64,000 nt of DNA from Lucifuga dentata (GCA_014773175.1 VXCM01000929.1:153022-217021); one strand, 5' to 3'. Positions 11,839 through 26,732 are shown, counted from the first letter of the stretch. A program made the numbers and translations. Notes: a model not told the origin generated them from the letters alone.

Positions 11839-13057
11839 TGTGATGAGTTTGCACCAATTGATCTACTACTAATCACTAATAAGAATCTGTGTTATTTGTG
11901 GGTTTTTTCAGTCACATTTCCATTTAGAAATGATAGAAATCTTGACTGTTTGATGGAATCGTCAGTAAAGAGACATTTGGCGTCGTTCCTCTTGTTTGTC
12001 TTGTTGAACAGACTTTAATCAGCAGCGCCGCAGGTTTATTTGCATCAGTCCTTTAAGATGGCACCCAGGTGAACCAACATGATTGTGCAGAACAGCTGTG
12101 CTGACATCAATGCTCTTCTTCTTCACAGCTTCTCTCTATCCCGTCCCCTTTCCCTCACCCATCTGCTCACTCACTCCGTCTTTTCTTCATATCAACTGGT
12201 GCCTCAACCCCTCATGAAACACATTTTCATCCATCTTCAATCAATCCGTCCATTCTTAACTTATCTAATTTTCCATTTATAAATCATCCATTTTTCAAAG
12301 TATCCATCCATCTTATAAATATCTTTCCATCCATCCATCCATGGAGGAATTCACTCTTCCAGCCACTCATCCTTACTTCCACCCATCTCCCCATCTTTTT
12401 CTCACCCTCCCTCCCTCCTCTCTGACATCCATTCCTACCCTGCACCCTCCCTCCCTCCTTCTCACTCCATCCCTCCATCCCTCCATCTCTCCTTCCATCA
12501 GCGATCTGTTCACTAATCAAACACCATCTGTCCTTCCATCCCAACCTGTCAGGAACAGCTGCCAGCCGCTCTCTTAACAACACTTTTAACAACCCCGCTG
12601 CATCTTCTACGGCCCGCCGCCCGCCACCGGCCGCTGCCACCACCGGGCGGACGTCACCGAAGAGCGCCGCTGCAGATGTAACACACATATGTGCAATCAA
12701 AGACATGATCACGCACGTCACGCTTCTGAAGAAAAGCAGGAAGACTCAGGAAGAATAAAAGTCGGGAAAGAGAAACTTTGACTGTCCTTTTGTTGAACCG
12801 AAGTAGCGCCGTTATAAACCATGGGCAAAGAAAATAAAACGATCCAGAGAAAGAAGAATAATGAGCTAGCAGACGGTATAAATGAAGTGATAAAACAAAA
12901 GAGAGATGGCGCTCGGTAAACGAGTGCAAGTCTAAATAGTAATCAAGGGAAGAATCAGCCGCCTGCTCAAAAAAAGGGTTTAGAGCTAATGGTGGGAAGT
13001 AAAAGCTCCCAACACACGCACAAGAATTCAATTGTACACACAAGTACTGTACAATTA

Positions 13058-13102
<45 letters not shown>

Positions 13103-14194
13103 TGAAAATACAATCATCTTAAACACACACTGGTAAAAATAGTTATTGCAATCTCACAAAACATCCATCCCTCACTCACATCTTACAAATAGAAGAATAT
13201 AATCACCTAACAATGCACACACACACACAAAATATAGACATCACACACACACACACACACACACACCACAAACTGCACTGCTGTTGCCATCAATATGCCA
13301 AGACATTTTCAAGTGTTATATCCTGAGAATCTTCCCCAACCAATCATTGGTGCATATGCCAGATGTTCATTGGTGCTTCAATGCAATGTTCTCCTGGCAT
13401 GCACACACACACACACACACGCGCACACACACACACCACTGGCTGGCATCTTTGTCTTGCTCTCTCCCTTTACACGTATGAGCTTTTGACATGTGAAATG
13501 TGGAGACTTTTCATCACATAGAAGGTGAGGAGAGAGAGAGAGAGAGAGAGAGAGAGCATGCAGGTGTCTCAGGTAAATGATAATGTCTGACTACGCCACC
13601 TAGTGGAAGAAAGATTTACACATTTAACACCTGAACCACTTCAAGGAAAATCAGAAAAAGTCGTTTCAATGCAAATGCAAACGTTAAAATCATCCGGAAA
13701 TCAGTTTGTAATAAAATCCAGATTAAATTATACGAGCAGAAAATGTAATCTCAGGCTCAATTTTCCGTTTTAGATATAATTTGATGTTTATGAGATCCTA
13801 AAAGCTTTTTCTTTTTTTTTATGACTTGCAATTTTTATCCTAAAAGCTTTTTCTTTTTCCGCTGTTTTATCAGCTGATTGCCTGTGATGCTAAAACCAAC
13901 TAGCGGAGAAAGAAGACTTCTGGTGTGGAAATCGATAAAGCCTCACACTGGGTAGATACAGGGGGCCAACGCACACAAGCAAACGCACAAATGTATGTAC
14001 ACACCCTTGTACAGACACATTCACGCGTGGTGACAGGACGCACGCACTTGAGGGAGTGTGTTAGCCACGTGCCTCATGTCCAATAAGGGCATTAAGTCTG
14101 TCAATAAGGGCCTTTCAAGAATACCAGGGGTTCTATTAACTGACACACACACACACACACACACGTTTGAATTTACATCATATCCATCATGCAT

Positions 14195-14243
<49 letters not shown>

Positions 14244-14794
14244 GATGAACTGCCCCACACACACGTTGTCCTTTAACCAGACAAAAATGGAGACAGGGCT
14301 GTTCCATTTAAATCCACCTCCTCCTCCTCCTCCTCCTCCTCCGCCTGTCTCTCATCTTCATTGTTTCCTTCTCGTCATCTCTCTATCTTTCTCTCCTTTT
14401 GTGTTTTTGTACGCCATAACTACATCTTTTTCCCTGGATCACTTCCCTGTTGTTCATTTATTTGGATTCAAAGACAGGAAGCGAATGGCTGAAACGAGGA
14501 AATAATCGTCTTCCAGGTTCAGACCATGATGGAACTCAGAGAATATTTCATAGAACGACATTTGAAAATAACATTCATGCGACTCGTACGGCTCCATGAG
14601 ACTCGTGTTTGAGTTTACGTTTCTGTCCTTGATATAAGAATGTTTGTTACTTGACTGGAAGACACTTCAGGTGTCGACATTTCCTCTGCATCGCATCCCT
14701 TCCTGCTGCCATTTTCACTCAGAGCAGCCGTGATGGAAGAGGAAAGCGATGGTCTGCTTGTGGATAAGACAAGAACTTGATATGTGGAGCAAAC

Positions 14795-14827
<33 letters not shown>

Positions 14828-14949
14828 TGGAAATGTTTCAAGTCTTTTAAGCTTAGTGTCTCTGTTGTCCTAATGTTAAGACCCAGGAGTCAGCGAAGGA
14901 ATTTCATTTATCAAGCAATTGATAGGGCTCCTAGAACAGCCCTCTTCTG

Positions 14950-14989
<40 letters not shown>

Positions 14990-15343
14990 TAAATAACTTC
15001 ATGGCACACTGGCTGTTGTCACTGCTTTTCTAATAGGTATAAAGGAAAAGGGGAGAGGAGGTAGCAAACATGGAGAAAAGGCAAGAAATGTACAGAGAAA
15101 AAGAGAAAGAAGGGGAACAATGTAGGAGGAGAGAGAAACAAAAAGAAAAACATATAAATAGAAAAAGAGGGGAACAATCTGTGGCCTATAATGCTTGTCT
15201 ACACACACACGCACACACACACACACACACATACACGACAAATAAGCCAGTGTCATGCGGTTTCTTTGTACATGCAACGGTCAAAGTTCACTGACAGGTC
15301 AGCTGGAGGACTGAGTGAAGTGAACATGGAAAATACACACATA

Positions 15344-15393
<50 letters not shown>

Positions 15394-15776
15394 TGGACAG
15401 CTGTCAATTGGCAGCTCAGTAAGCCTGAGGTGAAACAATGGGGCTGAAACAGAACAACAAAGAGTTTTAATGGAGTTAAAACGGGGTTAAGCTCAGAATC
15501 TGTCATGGTTAAATCATACCGCACATGCCAGGAATCACGCATGTCCGTGAGTATTTATAATGTGCAGTAATACTTTGTGCAGTACTTCATACGCTGGCTG
15601 GAATCTCACACTCTTCCTGCTGCAGTAAGGGCCACGTAAAGGAGGAATTGAACTCAAAAATGAAAGTCCAACCTTCAAACAAGAAGATGAAACATCCTGC
15701 ATACAGCAGCTGCTGCAGCAGAGCATTCAGGTGCTATGCTGCCAGATGAGTAGATTTAGCTCTTCACTAAATTAAG

Positions 15777-16018
15777 TTAAGATAAGATAAGATAAGATAA
15801 GATAAGATAAGATAAGATAAGCAAAAGAAAAGAATAGAATAGAATAGAATAGATAAGATATAAGATAATATAAGAATAGAAAATAGAATAGAATAAAATA
15901 GAATAGAATAGAATGGAAAAGAAAAGAAAAGAAAAGAAAAGAAAAGAAAAGAAAAGAAAAAGATAACATAAGATGAGATAAGATAAGAATGAAAATAGAA
16001 TAGAATAGAATAGGTAAG
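15777..16018 (+). repeat. Mixed (GATAA)n, (GAATA)n, (GAAAA)n simple repeat
   Basis: About 240 bp of A-rich pentamers that change type along the tract; no C on this strand over most of it. Confidence 0.9.
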
Positions 16019-16961
16019 AAAAGTCTTAAACAGTGTTTATTAGATAATCTGCACCACAATTTTACAAAGTCCTCACAAACCCTGAACGAGCTAAACTCCA
16101 CTTTCTAACCCTGAGATGAACCAATCAGATCATCCCTGAATCCTTACTGATAACAGGTAAAAACAGACTTTTAGATTCCATTAAAACAGGCTTTTTACTG
16201 AGGCCAGCCCCTTTAAAGTTTAAAGGTCACTTTAAACGAGCTCGTCGTTTGTTGCGTGACTGGCTGCTGAGAAGCGGCACCAACGACAAAGAGCAGCTTC
16301 ACTTAACAATTGCACCTATCGCAATAAAAATGGCTTATGGAATTCTGGACAGGGATTTGGAAAGTGTGATTGGCTCTGGAAAAAGCGTCCCATCACACAT
16401 GAAAGCCATTCAAACCTTCCGGGAATACACGTGTTGAACTGGGCAAACGCATCAGCCAATAAGAAACGAGCAACTAAAACAAACTCAAGATGAAACCACA
16501 AAATTGGAGCTGATACAAGAAAACAGAACGTCCTGAAAACATTGTGTGCGACTAATGCAATTTAATTGTCTCACACACACACGCGCGCACACACACAGAG
16601 TACAATTTGTAATTACAGAGCCGCTGTGTTCCTCAGACGGTTGAAGGAGGAGAGTCATAACACAAACTGACAAACAAGATGGCTGCCGAGTGCGTTTCTG
16701 ATGAGAGCCTAAATGAAGTGGCTGCAGGTCCTGCTGAAGGCCAAGACGATATTCAATAATTGAATGCCCTCNCCCCCCCGTCATTACAACACAGTTTCTC
16801 CTTGAACCTAAATCTACTTATGATTGTTGTTATATTTCTTTTTCATGTATTCCTTATCATTTTCTTTAATTCAAAAGGACAATCTAGACGTCGTAATCCA
16901 TCATTTCTGCTGCCCCTCTATGAGCAAAGTGGTCATCATGAGTGAGGACTTGGGATCTGAC

Positions 16962-16964
16962 TCA

Positions 16965-17011
<47 letters not shown>
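16962..17011 (+). repeat. (AAAG)n tetranucleotide repeat
   Basis: About 12 tandem AAAG units. A (GGAT)n run is nearby at 17376-17407, and (CAC)n at 17158-17181. Confidence 0.9.
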
Positions 17012-17012
<1 letters not shown>

Positions 17013-18495
17013 GATGATAGATTGAGAGAACAGCAGGAGTGACATGGATAAAATGAGAGCAAAGAGACAAAGCGACGGGGAGGGATGAGTTCAAAGAAGT
17101 CTCTTATTAATCAAGACAAGGAAGAAACGAGATTGTAATATTCATACACACACACACCACCACCACCACCACCACCACCACATCCTCTCCTCCAACCCCT
17201 CCCTTTGCCTTAATAGTATTAAAAAAATGAAAACTAAATCTTTAGATTAGAACGATTGGAAAAATGAAATTACGGTGGTCGCTAGTGGATGACCGAGAGG
17301 GAAATCTTCATCTCAGAAGGGTGGAGGGAGAGGTGGGAGAAAATGATGAAAAATGGCACAGGTATATGGGAGTATTGGATGGATGGATGGATGGATGGAT
17401 GGATGGAGGGAGGATAAATAAGAAGTAGGGTCATCACCTGTGCGGTTTGGCTGCTTTTCTATCAATCCCCAATTCATCATTTACTTTAGACTTCCAGGTT
17501 TTTAACAACATGGAGGAGCAACAATGAGGCTTTACATTAGCCACAGCGGTGATTTAGCATTTTTGAAGATTGTGACACACCTCAGACTTTGGCACATGTA
17601 AAAAAATAAAAATTAAAAAAAATCTGTAAACCAAAGATACAAATAAAAATAATGACATGAAGTTACTTAAAATAAAAAAAATACTATAAAGAGAAACAAG
17701 CAGTTAAAAAAAGCAAAGTAATATCTGGGGGATGTTAAGACTTTTACACAGTCCTGCATATAATTTATTTATCATAGATTTATTTTGCAATATGAGCATT
17801 CATTTAAGTTTAGGGCTGTTGAGTGTGATAACGACCTTTGGCCACAAGATGGCACCACAGACCATAAAATCTGCAGCCATTCCTTATCATGAGCGTAAAG
17901 ATTCCTGCTGTTCCCTCTCTCCACCCACACCTGGTCAAAATCACCTGATAATTAATTAATCTGATAACTAGCTAAATCAGGTGTGTGTGTGTGTGTAGCC
18001 CACTCTTCATCAATTAAAATTAAACACACCTGGATTGGCTAATCAGTTGTGTTTCATGCAGAGAGAGAAAATAGCTGCTATAGTTAAAGAAATCTCCCAA
18101 ATTACCAGACATAACATAATATAATGTTAAGGTTAAAAAAAGGGATAAAGGCTGGAATATCAAGTTTGGTAAATGACATAAAAGTATTTGAAGAGGTTTT
18201 TTATGCGAGGTTATTATTATTATAAGTATAAAACAGACATCTGCAGTTAATGAGGGAAAGTCTGCATTTGATAAGCTTTTACATACAATAAAAGCTTCTA
18301 TGATTGTATATTTTTTTAAATCTTCCAGTGCTTTTTAATATGAACAAGTAAAAGTGCTGTGCAGGAATAGCTTTATATTTCTGTCATGTCCAAAAGTGTC
18401 CACTAGGTGTCCAATCAAAGCAGACCAATCAAAGCTTCTGCTGACACCAGCTCTTCAGCCATATTGCTTATATTGCTTTTAACTGCATTTGCTTC

Positions 18496-18590
18496 AATTT
18501 GGCATTGGCACCTGACATATATAATTTGGCATTGGCAATTTGGCATTGGCACCCGACATATATAATTTGGCATTGGCACCCGACATATAT
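18496..18590 (+). repeat. 27-bp tandem repeat, about 3.5 copies
   Basis: Unit AATTTGGCATTGGCACC followed by YGACATATAT. Copies at 18496-18522, a 14-bp partial at 18523-18536, then 18537-18563 and 18564-18590; the last two are identical. Confidence 0.85.
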
Positions 18591-19491
18591 AATGATAAAT
18601 TCAGCAGTTTAATCCAGTTCTAACCTGTGATGGTGACATCATTTTGTGATCAAATCTCTATAATCTCATCTGCATTTATGTATTTTCCATCAATTTAACA
18701 AGCTCATAGTTAATATTCTTTTAAATCAGATTACTGTGTGTCCTGTTGTAATTGCTCCATTTTCTCCAAAGCGTTGGGAGTGATGGAGGATTCGACATGA
18801 TGACCAGAAGGGGTCCTCAGCGATCTGCTCCGCTTATCTCACTCGCGTTATTCACAATCAGCTGTGAGCCGCTGTTGCAAAAGCTGCCTCAGTATTTCAG
18901 CACGCAATCCCAGCAGCCACGCTTTCAGTGGCTACTTAGGAAGCTAAAGCCACGGTTTCCAGAAGGCAGCGTGAGCTAAAGCCATCGAGCAGCTGATTAA
19001 AGCCTTTCTGACTCCTGAGGATTACAGACTTATGGGAAAATGGAAGGAAAAAAAGAATGCATTACAGCATTCAACATGCAGCAGCAGCAGCAGAGGCCAC
19101 TGCCTTGCTGCATGTTGACTGTATATACATTAATTCATTCATTCATTCAATCATACAGCAAAAGCAAATGTTCTTTGGTGTTTTTGAAAGTAAGATCTGG
19201 AAAAATCAAAAAAAGGGAAGAAAAAGATCAGACTGATGGAGTTTGAGTTCGGCAGAAAACAGGAAATCAGCATTCAGGGAGACGGATTGGACACTGGTGC
19301 AGTGCGGCTCTGTTGCTGTCTGCATCAGCATGGACGCGGTTCCGGTCCCATCGGGGCAACACTGAGACCTGCATGTTTAAATAAGCACACAACCTCCAGA
19401 ACATCACACACACACACACACACTGCTTTGCTATGGGAAGAAGGAAGACAGGAAGGGCATAAAGTTGAGCTTTAACTTTTACACTTTGACA

Positions 19492-19538
19492 GATTTGAAC
19501 CAGCAACCTCTCAGCCAGCGCTCCATTCTGTCTGTTCT

Positions 19539-19540
<2 letters not shown>
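19492..19540 (-). repeat. Possible tRNA-derived SINE fragment
   Basis: On the - strand GGTTCAAATC (19492-19501) matches a pol III B box and is preceded by GCTGGCTGAGAGGTTGCT, reminiscent of the A-to-B half of a tRNA-derived SINE. Too short and cut by a (GT)n for certainty. Confidence 0.3.

Positions 19541-19596
<56 letters not shown>
19541..19596 (+). repeat. (GT)n microsatellite
   Basis: 56-bp GT run. Confidence 0.95.
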
Positions 19597-19597
<1 letters not shown>

Positions 19598-20190
19598 GTC
19601 GGCCCGGCTGATTGATGGCGGTTTGTTTTGTGATGAGCTGAAATGATTTCTCCCCTGCAGGGTGTGGAAATGTAAAGCTGGATTAATGAGTCATTTATAA
19701 ATGTACCATTTTTCATCCTGCAAAATGAATTATTTTGCTTTCATCTCCCTCCCTGCATGCTGTATCTGCATATATGAGACACAGACTCCTAAAAAACACA
19801 GACATACTTCAACATATTCATGTTCATATTATCCACATTCAAAGCTTATGAGCAAGTTTTTAGGAGATATCCAACTGACATAAATATAAAAAGCCAAAAA
19901 TACAAAAAGCCATTTGATATTTTCTTTCAAAAATACATAACTGTCATTAGCTGCAATCCTACACAAACACATAAACTATATAATAAATTGCTCAAATTTG
20001 TTCAAACTAATCTGATGATTTATTGAATCTAATAAATGCTGCACAACTTTGCTGTTTACACACAATTTTCAAATCATCCAAGACAAAATCAAAACGCCTG
20101 CGCCCGCTGTTTCCCCACCCTTCCATTACACAGCTCAAAGATGGCTTTAAAACAAAGGATCTTCTCTCCCATTGGCACCAGAGAAGCTCA

Positions 20191-20223
<33 letters not shown>

Positions 20224-20508
20224 TGTATTTTGCTCACGTTTTCCCGGTNCACACACACACACACACACACACACTTTGTATTTTGCTCACGTTTTCCCGG
20301 TAAGTACTCGGTTTTGGACAGAGTGTGAGAAACACACAAAGTGAGGAAGGACAGAGAGGAGTGTGTGTGTGTGTTGGGGGGGGGCCTGTCCCATGGTCTG
20401 CCAACTGTGGTCAGTGGGAGATTGCATAATCTGATTAGACTGCAGGAATCTGAGAAAGAAGTCCTATTGTTCACAACTGTGCGCATGTGTGTGCATGTAC
20501 GACAGACA

Positions 20509-20514
20509 GAGAGA

Positions 20515-20563
<49 letters not shown>
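20509..20563 (+). repeat. (GA)n microsatellite
   Basis: About 55 bp of GA with one ACA interruption. Confidence 0.95.
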
Positions 20564-20564
<1 letters not shown>

Positions 20565-20604
20565 AGAGCCAGAGGGAGCCTGTTGTCAGACACCAAGTGA
20601 CACA

Positions 20605-20617
20605 AGGTCAAAGTTCA
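20605..20617 (+). promoter_or_regulatory. HNF4-like DR1 motif (AGGTCA-A-AGTTCA)
   Basis: Resembles HNF4-preferred sites; a weaker CGGTCA-A-AGTTCA is at 15288-15300. Both lie in intergenic DNA; function unknown. Confidence 0.2.
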
Positions 20618-21782
20618 AACACACAGGAATGACATCATGACTCCTGGCGTTGGATGAAGACAGACGGAGACAGTGCAACATCACGACTGCGCTCAGAATC
20701 ACTTTGCTTTTCTCCCTGAGCTCATAACTCAAACAAAGCTCTGAATCCTCATCTTATGGGTTACGACAGGAGTTATGACGGGAGTTATGACAGGAGTCAA
20801 CGAGTCGAGTCATTCCGGATCATTCTGCAGCCTGATGGAGTCCATTTAAAAGCTTCCAGCTGTATAATGTTTCAAGCTGAGTGTCTTATCAGTGTTAAAG
20901 ACAATTAAAACCACCTTTCTAATAAACCCCTTCATTTCTGATGCTGCTATGCTTTTGTGAGACACTCCCTGCATCTCTAATTCCAGATAGCCACTGCTAA
21001 CTATATTAAAACCTCAACATCAGGCTAAAAGACAGAAAAGATGAGGGGTAACAGCAGCTGGCTAATCTCTCATTTCCCCATCAGGTGATGTATATTCATC
21101 TGCTGGAGCGATGCAGGTGTGTGTGACTGCAGCTCCAGGATCAGACTTTGTCTATTAATAACTAAACTTTAATGGTCAGTGTAGCCTGAGAGGAAGGATC
21201 CACTGGCGCTTTGCTGTATGCTGCAGAAAAAAAAAAAAAAGGCTGTAACAAAAAGGATGACAAGCGAGAGATCGATGGCTTAGCAGGGAAGAAAAAAACA
21301 GGCAGAATCTCATTTCTGTGCGGCATCGATTCCGTTTTCATCTCTGACTGCAACAAAACATGAGCAGGAGAAGAGATCTGAATGAAAGGGATTTATGTTT
21401 GGTCATATTCATAAGAAATGGAATGCTAACAGCATCTTCCATTCTTCCGAGAAGTTTCATTCATTCAGATCATCCTCTCAAATAGAAATGTCACATGACG
21501 ACCTCATGTTCACCATGTGTGTGTGTGTGTGTTCAGGTGGGACTTCAAATAAACAAGCTATTGAAACTTCACTGCAGTAGTCAGAAAAAATCTTGTTATT
21601 CCTTCCATCTTTTCCTTCATTTATCCTTTCTTTCCATCTTTATTTCTTTATGAAATACTTCTTTCCATCCTTTCCAACCCTGCTTTTCATTTCCTTTAAA
21701 TTATTTTTGCTAACTTCTTCCACACTGCACCAACATAAAGAAGAGTTTTTATGCGTTAACTGCTTTGCTTTATTGCATTACT

Positions 21783-21787
<5 letters not shown>

Positions 21788-21837
<50 letters not shown>
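21788..21837 (+). repeat. (GT)n microsatellite
   Basis: 50-bp GT run. Confidence 0.95.
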
Positions 21838-21838
<1 letters not shown>

Positions 21839-22130
21839 AAAAGAGAAAGCACTCTCAAGAGCCGTACAATCCTTAATCAGCATTTGAACACCAGGGGAGG
21901 AGAGCAATGAGGCTATAACACACTCGATGGATCTGATTTAAGGAACTACATCCAAACACACACATATACAAGAATGCACATACACACAAGTACTGAATCA
22001 TGCACACATTCTAGAATGCAAGACTTTAACACACTCAAACACACACATGTAGACAAAAGCAATGCAAATACATAAACACACATGAGGGTATTGATTCATT
22101 GATGCACAGACAGATGTAGGCCCATAATAC

Positions 22131-22140
22131 ACACACACAC

Positions 22141-22179
<39 letters not shown>

Positions 22180-22204
22180 TAGAGAGGCAACTGGCTGTTT
22201 TATN

Positions 22205-22238
<34 letters not shown>
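22131..22238 (+). repeat. (CA)n microsatellite, duplicated around an N
   Basis: Two CA runs with the same 3' flank (TATAGAGAGGCAACTGGCTG) meet at the N at 22204; likely one locus. Confidence 0.9.
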
Positions 22239-22239
<1 letters not shown>

Positions 22240-24763
22240 TAGAGAGGCAACTGGCTGTTTTATGCATGGATCATTATTGATGAGCTCAGCAGGGAGATGG
22301 GAGACAAAATGGGCCCATTAAAATTCTGCTGCAGAAGCAGCTTGTACAAATACTGGTTGGAGCTGCATGTGAAAACCACAAATCCACGACTGGAACACTA
22401 CTGGACTACTGCTCATGTTCAGAAATAATCTAATTTTTTTTTTTTTCATTTACACACTTAAAGATGGAGANCTACTGCTCATGTTCAGAAATAATCTAAT
22501 TTTTTTTTTTTTCATTTACACACTTAAAGATGGAGAAGTTTTGCATCGGTTACAGCTCAATGGATTCAGGTTTTGTTTTGTGGAATTGGTGTGAGCGGTG
22601 AGCTGGTGTGTGTATGTTTTGCTGCAGCTCTAAAGGCAGACAGGGCGCGGCAGGGCTGTAATTTATGATTTCATCAATCTGCTGCAGCTAAAGAAGCCTG
22701 AAAGGCCGAGACGTCCGGCATGACAAAGCAGCGTGAGCCTCGCAAAACCTGTGGAGCTTTAACTTGCACGCAGAAATCCTGCAGAATAAAAAGAAAGGGA
22801 AAGAATGAAGCCCCATGTCACTTTCCTTACACAGAAAGGTGTGTGTGCATAAATCAAAGTGTGAGCATGAGTGGCTAGTACGGCGAGGATAGTATTCAGA
22901 ATGTTATGTAAAATAATTGGCATGGGAAAAATGACATGGTCAGTAGATTTACGTGCTAAAGTTATGTCTAGGAGACTAAAAAATACTCTTAAAAGTTTAA
23001 TTAGAATACATTTTTTGTGGAAATCCATTATTACACAATATGATTCCATACTCAAAAACAGAAAGGTACTTTGCTTTTGTGCCAGACATCATTTTGGACA
23101 GAAACTTTCCGCTAATGACAGATATTTGGTTTTGGAAGGAAACTCATCCAGTATATCTGCAGCAGCACATTAGCCATCCACAAATGGATTACATTTGGAA
23201 GGAAACCTCCCTGACTAGACAGCTTGAAGCTCTGTTAGGCAGGAGGACATCTTCCCAATTCACCGCATGCACACACACACACACACACACACTGCAGCAA
23301 CAGCCTAATCGACAGTCTGAGAGTTTTCTGCTGATGATGTACTTTTTGTCTTTTTCTAAATCAGCCACTCCCCTCCATCTCTCTTCTGTCAGCAACGCTC
23401 TGGACTCAGCAACACACTCTAACACGTGCATCCCTCTCTCTCGTGGGAAAACGTGCATTGATTCGTTGTTGCTTGTAGATGAGCAGTGATAGCCACCATG
23501 ATTCAACAATGGTCGCATCGAAGCTGAGCGTGAAGCAAAAAGTCACTTCAGTCAGAAACTTTGATAGTTAATGTTTTGAAAAAGTTGCCTTGGAAAAGTT
23601 GTCTTCCGTGTGTCAATCTCATCACCGGAGGAACATGTTGCATGCGTTGCTGCCTGTTGCAGAGGCTTTTATGAGCACGGTGCTGCTGCTGCTGCTCTCA
23701 GTCTGTCTGTGCATCTGTAGGGAAATCTCTGCTGCAGACAGACGCAGGCAAAGACACACCCAGACAACGCCAGCCCTGCAGCACAGCGGAGGAGCCGTGA
23801 AGAGAGAGCAAAGAAAGGAAAAAGAGAGGGAGGATGGGGCAAAGGAAAGGAGAGGAGAGAGGGAACAGCTCAATAAAGGCTGCTTAATGAATGAATGAAT
23901 GAGTGAGAGATAATGGCTGAGTGAGTAAATTCATACATGAATATTCTTGCATGTATCTGTGTGCGTACTAGCACCATAAATGATGCATGAGCTATTACAT
24001 CATCTGGGGTGTGTGTTCACCACAGCAAACGTACAGCTTTTATGTAATCAAAAAGCATCAATCTGGCAGCGTGCGGCTGCTTCTTGGCCTCCGCCGTGAT
24101 GGATGTTGTAGTTTTGGATGGGGGATTAAAGCTGTAGTCCTGCAGCACTTGATGCTGCCTCAGCTCCTCTTAAAGAGCCAGACACTATGCTTCCTCAGAT
24201 GGGCCTGAACTTTAAGTGCAGTTTTCGCTTTTGGCAACAGTTGCTAGAGCATTTCTACACCTTTACTTCAGCTGTGGAGGCGCGACGTCTCCTTTTCTTT
24301 CGTTACATTCATCCATGAAAACATGCGTAACTTTTGCAGGCATCATTACATAGCATCTTCTATCTGTGGAGTTCTAATTCTACGGTTTCATTCTAATACA
24401 TAAAGCACACAAAGCGCTCCAAATTTGCTATTTTAATTATGGAAAATGTTAAGACATTTTAATCTGTATCCTGCAGTTAATCTTTGCACAAGGATGAATT
24501 GTGCTGTATTTTCATGGAGTCGTTCTCGTTGTAGTTCGACTGAAATCTCCTTCAAATCTGATTTCCTGCTGACAAACACACAAACAAAAAACAAACAGGG
24601 ACAAAGTGTATCCTCACTGATACAATAAGACAGCTGTTTGGTGTGTATGCAGTATGTGTGTGTGTGCAGTGTGTGCCTGCACAAGTATTTGCATGTGTGT
24701 ATCTGCACAGGTGTGCGATCAATAATGGCTTGGGGCTCCAGAGGCAGGTAATCAGAATGACTT

Positions 24764-24772
24764 CTCTCTCTN

Positions 24773-24827
<55 letters not shown>
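24764..24827 (+). repeat. (CT)n microsatellite
   Basis: 64-bp CT run with an N at 24772. Confidence 0.95.
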
Positions 24828-24829
<2 letters not shown>

Positions 24830-26445
24830 AGCCTTCACTTCCTATTAGATTGCTCATGCAGCTATAATGCAGCCCACTTGCTTTTGGACCCCTTCACTAG
24901 CCCCACACACACACACACACAACTCCACTTCGGGGAGAGAGAGAACACTTTCTCCTCTGCACAATCAGCATATATGCAATGGAGAGAAAGACAGAGTGTG
25001 TGTGATTTGCATATTTCAGGATTAACTTCCATTTCTGCTTTGTGTTTGGTCATCAGGCTGAAGGGAAGAAGCAGAATCTCTCCTTTTTCATCATAATTTG
25101 CCTCCAGTCTGTTTTAACACCAATTAAGCTTTAACACCTTCATCCAGAAATGATACTGTGTACTGTATACTGTGTACTATTTACTGTATATTGTGTACTG
25201 AAGGAAATCTGCTGAATTGCTTTACAACCCCAAACCTCCACTTCAAGACAAATGCAAACTAAATCTCTTTGCGAATGGCTGGATGGGGAAATGTCTTCAT
25301 TCAGCTCTTCTGGGATGAGACACGCTGTCAATCATCTCAGCTATCCTTCCATATGTTTACCAAAAACTGACAGGGAGTTTCCTAACTAATAATCCCATCA
25401 CCACCGTGCTCAAATGAGCAGCGTTCCCTGAGGAGAGCTTCAGAATTGAAGCTCTGCAGCATGGACGAGTTTATTCTCTGCTCGTCCTACTTTTTGCTTC
25501 GTCTGTGTTTACATCACTGACAAACTGGGAATGTCATGTTCTTCTAGTTACAAAAGTGATTAGCTTGTAGCTGGTTAGTGAAAATGCTCAGAAAAGTCCA
25601 TGATTATCTCCAACTGCTTCCAGTCCTGCTGCTTTTTATTTCAACATGGAATCAGCTGAGAGCAGCAGAATACAACCAATTCACTTAAACAGCATCAAAA
25701 AATTTATATTTCCAAAACGACATGTTGCTTTTGAGTTTTAGATATTAACTTTGGTTCAGTTTAATGACAGAAAGACTGATTGCCTTCATCTCCAACTCCT
25801 CTATTTCCTCATCTCTCCATAATAACAAGCAACCTGGGTTTTATTTCTAAAACTCATCAGCATCACATGCAGCAGTTGTAAATTATGAATTGATTTTGCA
25901 CGGCTGTTTGCCGTAATTTATAACAAGAACAGAGGCAGGGAGAGAGGAGGATGAAGACAGGAGGACAGGAGGAGGGCGAGGGAGACGGGAAGAGGCTGAA
26001 TGCCTTGTCCTACTTTTACAAATGATATTCCTCTGCAGCTTTTTCATGTTTTTAGTTTGGGAAATTGACTGGAGGATGCTTTCTCTCTCTCTTCCAAATC
26101 GGTGTGATAGTTGTGTGTGTGTTTTGGCACACTCTGTGTGTTGTGCTGTGTGTGTAAAGTGATAGTCTGTGGAGGTGGATCATATGCTGCTGTAAATTCC
26201 TGCTAAACATCAACAACAGAGGATCCATTCCAACAAATTTATACTATTTCATCTCATCCCTCTCGTCTTCCTCTCTGCCCTCCCTTCCTCAGCCAATTTC
26301 CTCTCCCTCCTCTTATTTCCTTCCCTCCTTCTTTCTGTAAAGTGATGGTTGCAATCGCCTGTTTCAGCTCCCTCATCCTCCTATCCAATTCTCCCTGTCC
26401 ATAATGCGGAGGAGAAAACTGAGTGTTAGCGAGAGCGAGACAGAC

Positions 26446-26450
<5 letters not shown>

Positions 26451-26499
<49 letters not shown>
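26451..26499 (+). repeat. (GA)n microsatellite
   Basis: 49-bp GA run. Confidence 0.95.
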
Positions 26500-26503
<4 letters not shown>

Positions 26504-26604
26504 TTTCCATTAAGACCATTAGAGTAAGTGCTAAAGATGCTATATGTCATTTCACATTTTTTTCGTTCTCCCCTGCTGGATATTATGAGATAATGGCGAA
26601 GAAA

Positions 26605-26610
<6 letters not shown>

Positions 26611-26654
<44 letters not shown>

Positions 26655-26674
26655 NNNNNNNNNNNNNNNNNNNN

Positions 26675-26729
<55 letters not shown>
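26611..26729 (+). repeat. Long (GA)n microsatellite interrupted by a 20-N gap
   Basis: GA on both sides of Ns at 26655-26674; true length unknown. Confidence 0.9.

Positions 26730-26732
<3 letters not shown>

Noticed and set aside
12300..12580. CTCC/ATCC-rich stretch considered as a CRISPR-like or regulated repeat array
   Set aside because: Irregular simple sequence without fixed repeat and spacer units.
22871..23489. Open frames at 22.9-23.5 kb considered as a LINE fragment
   Set aside because: No reverse transcriptase or endonuclease motif could be read in any frame.
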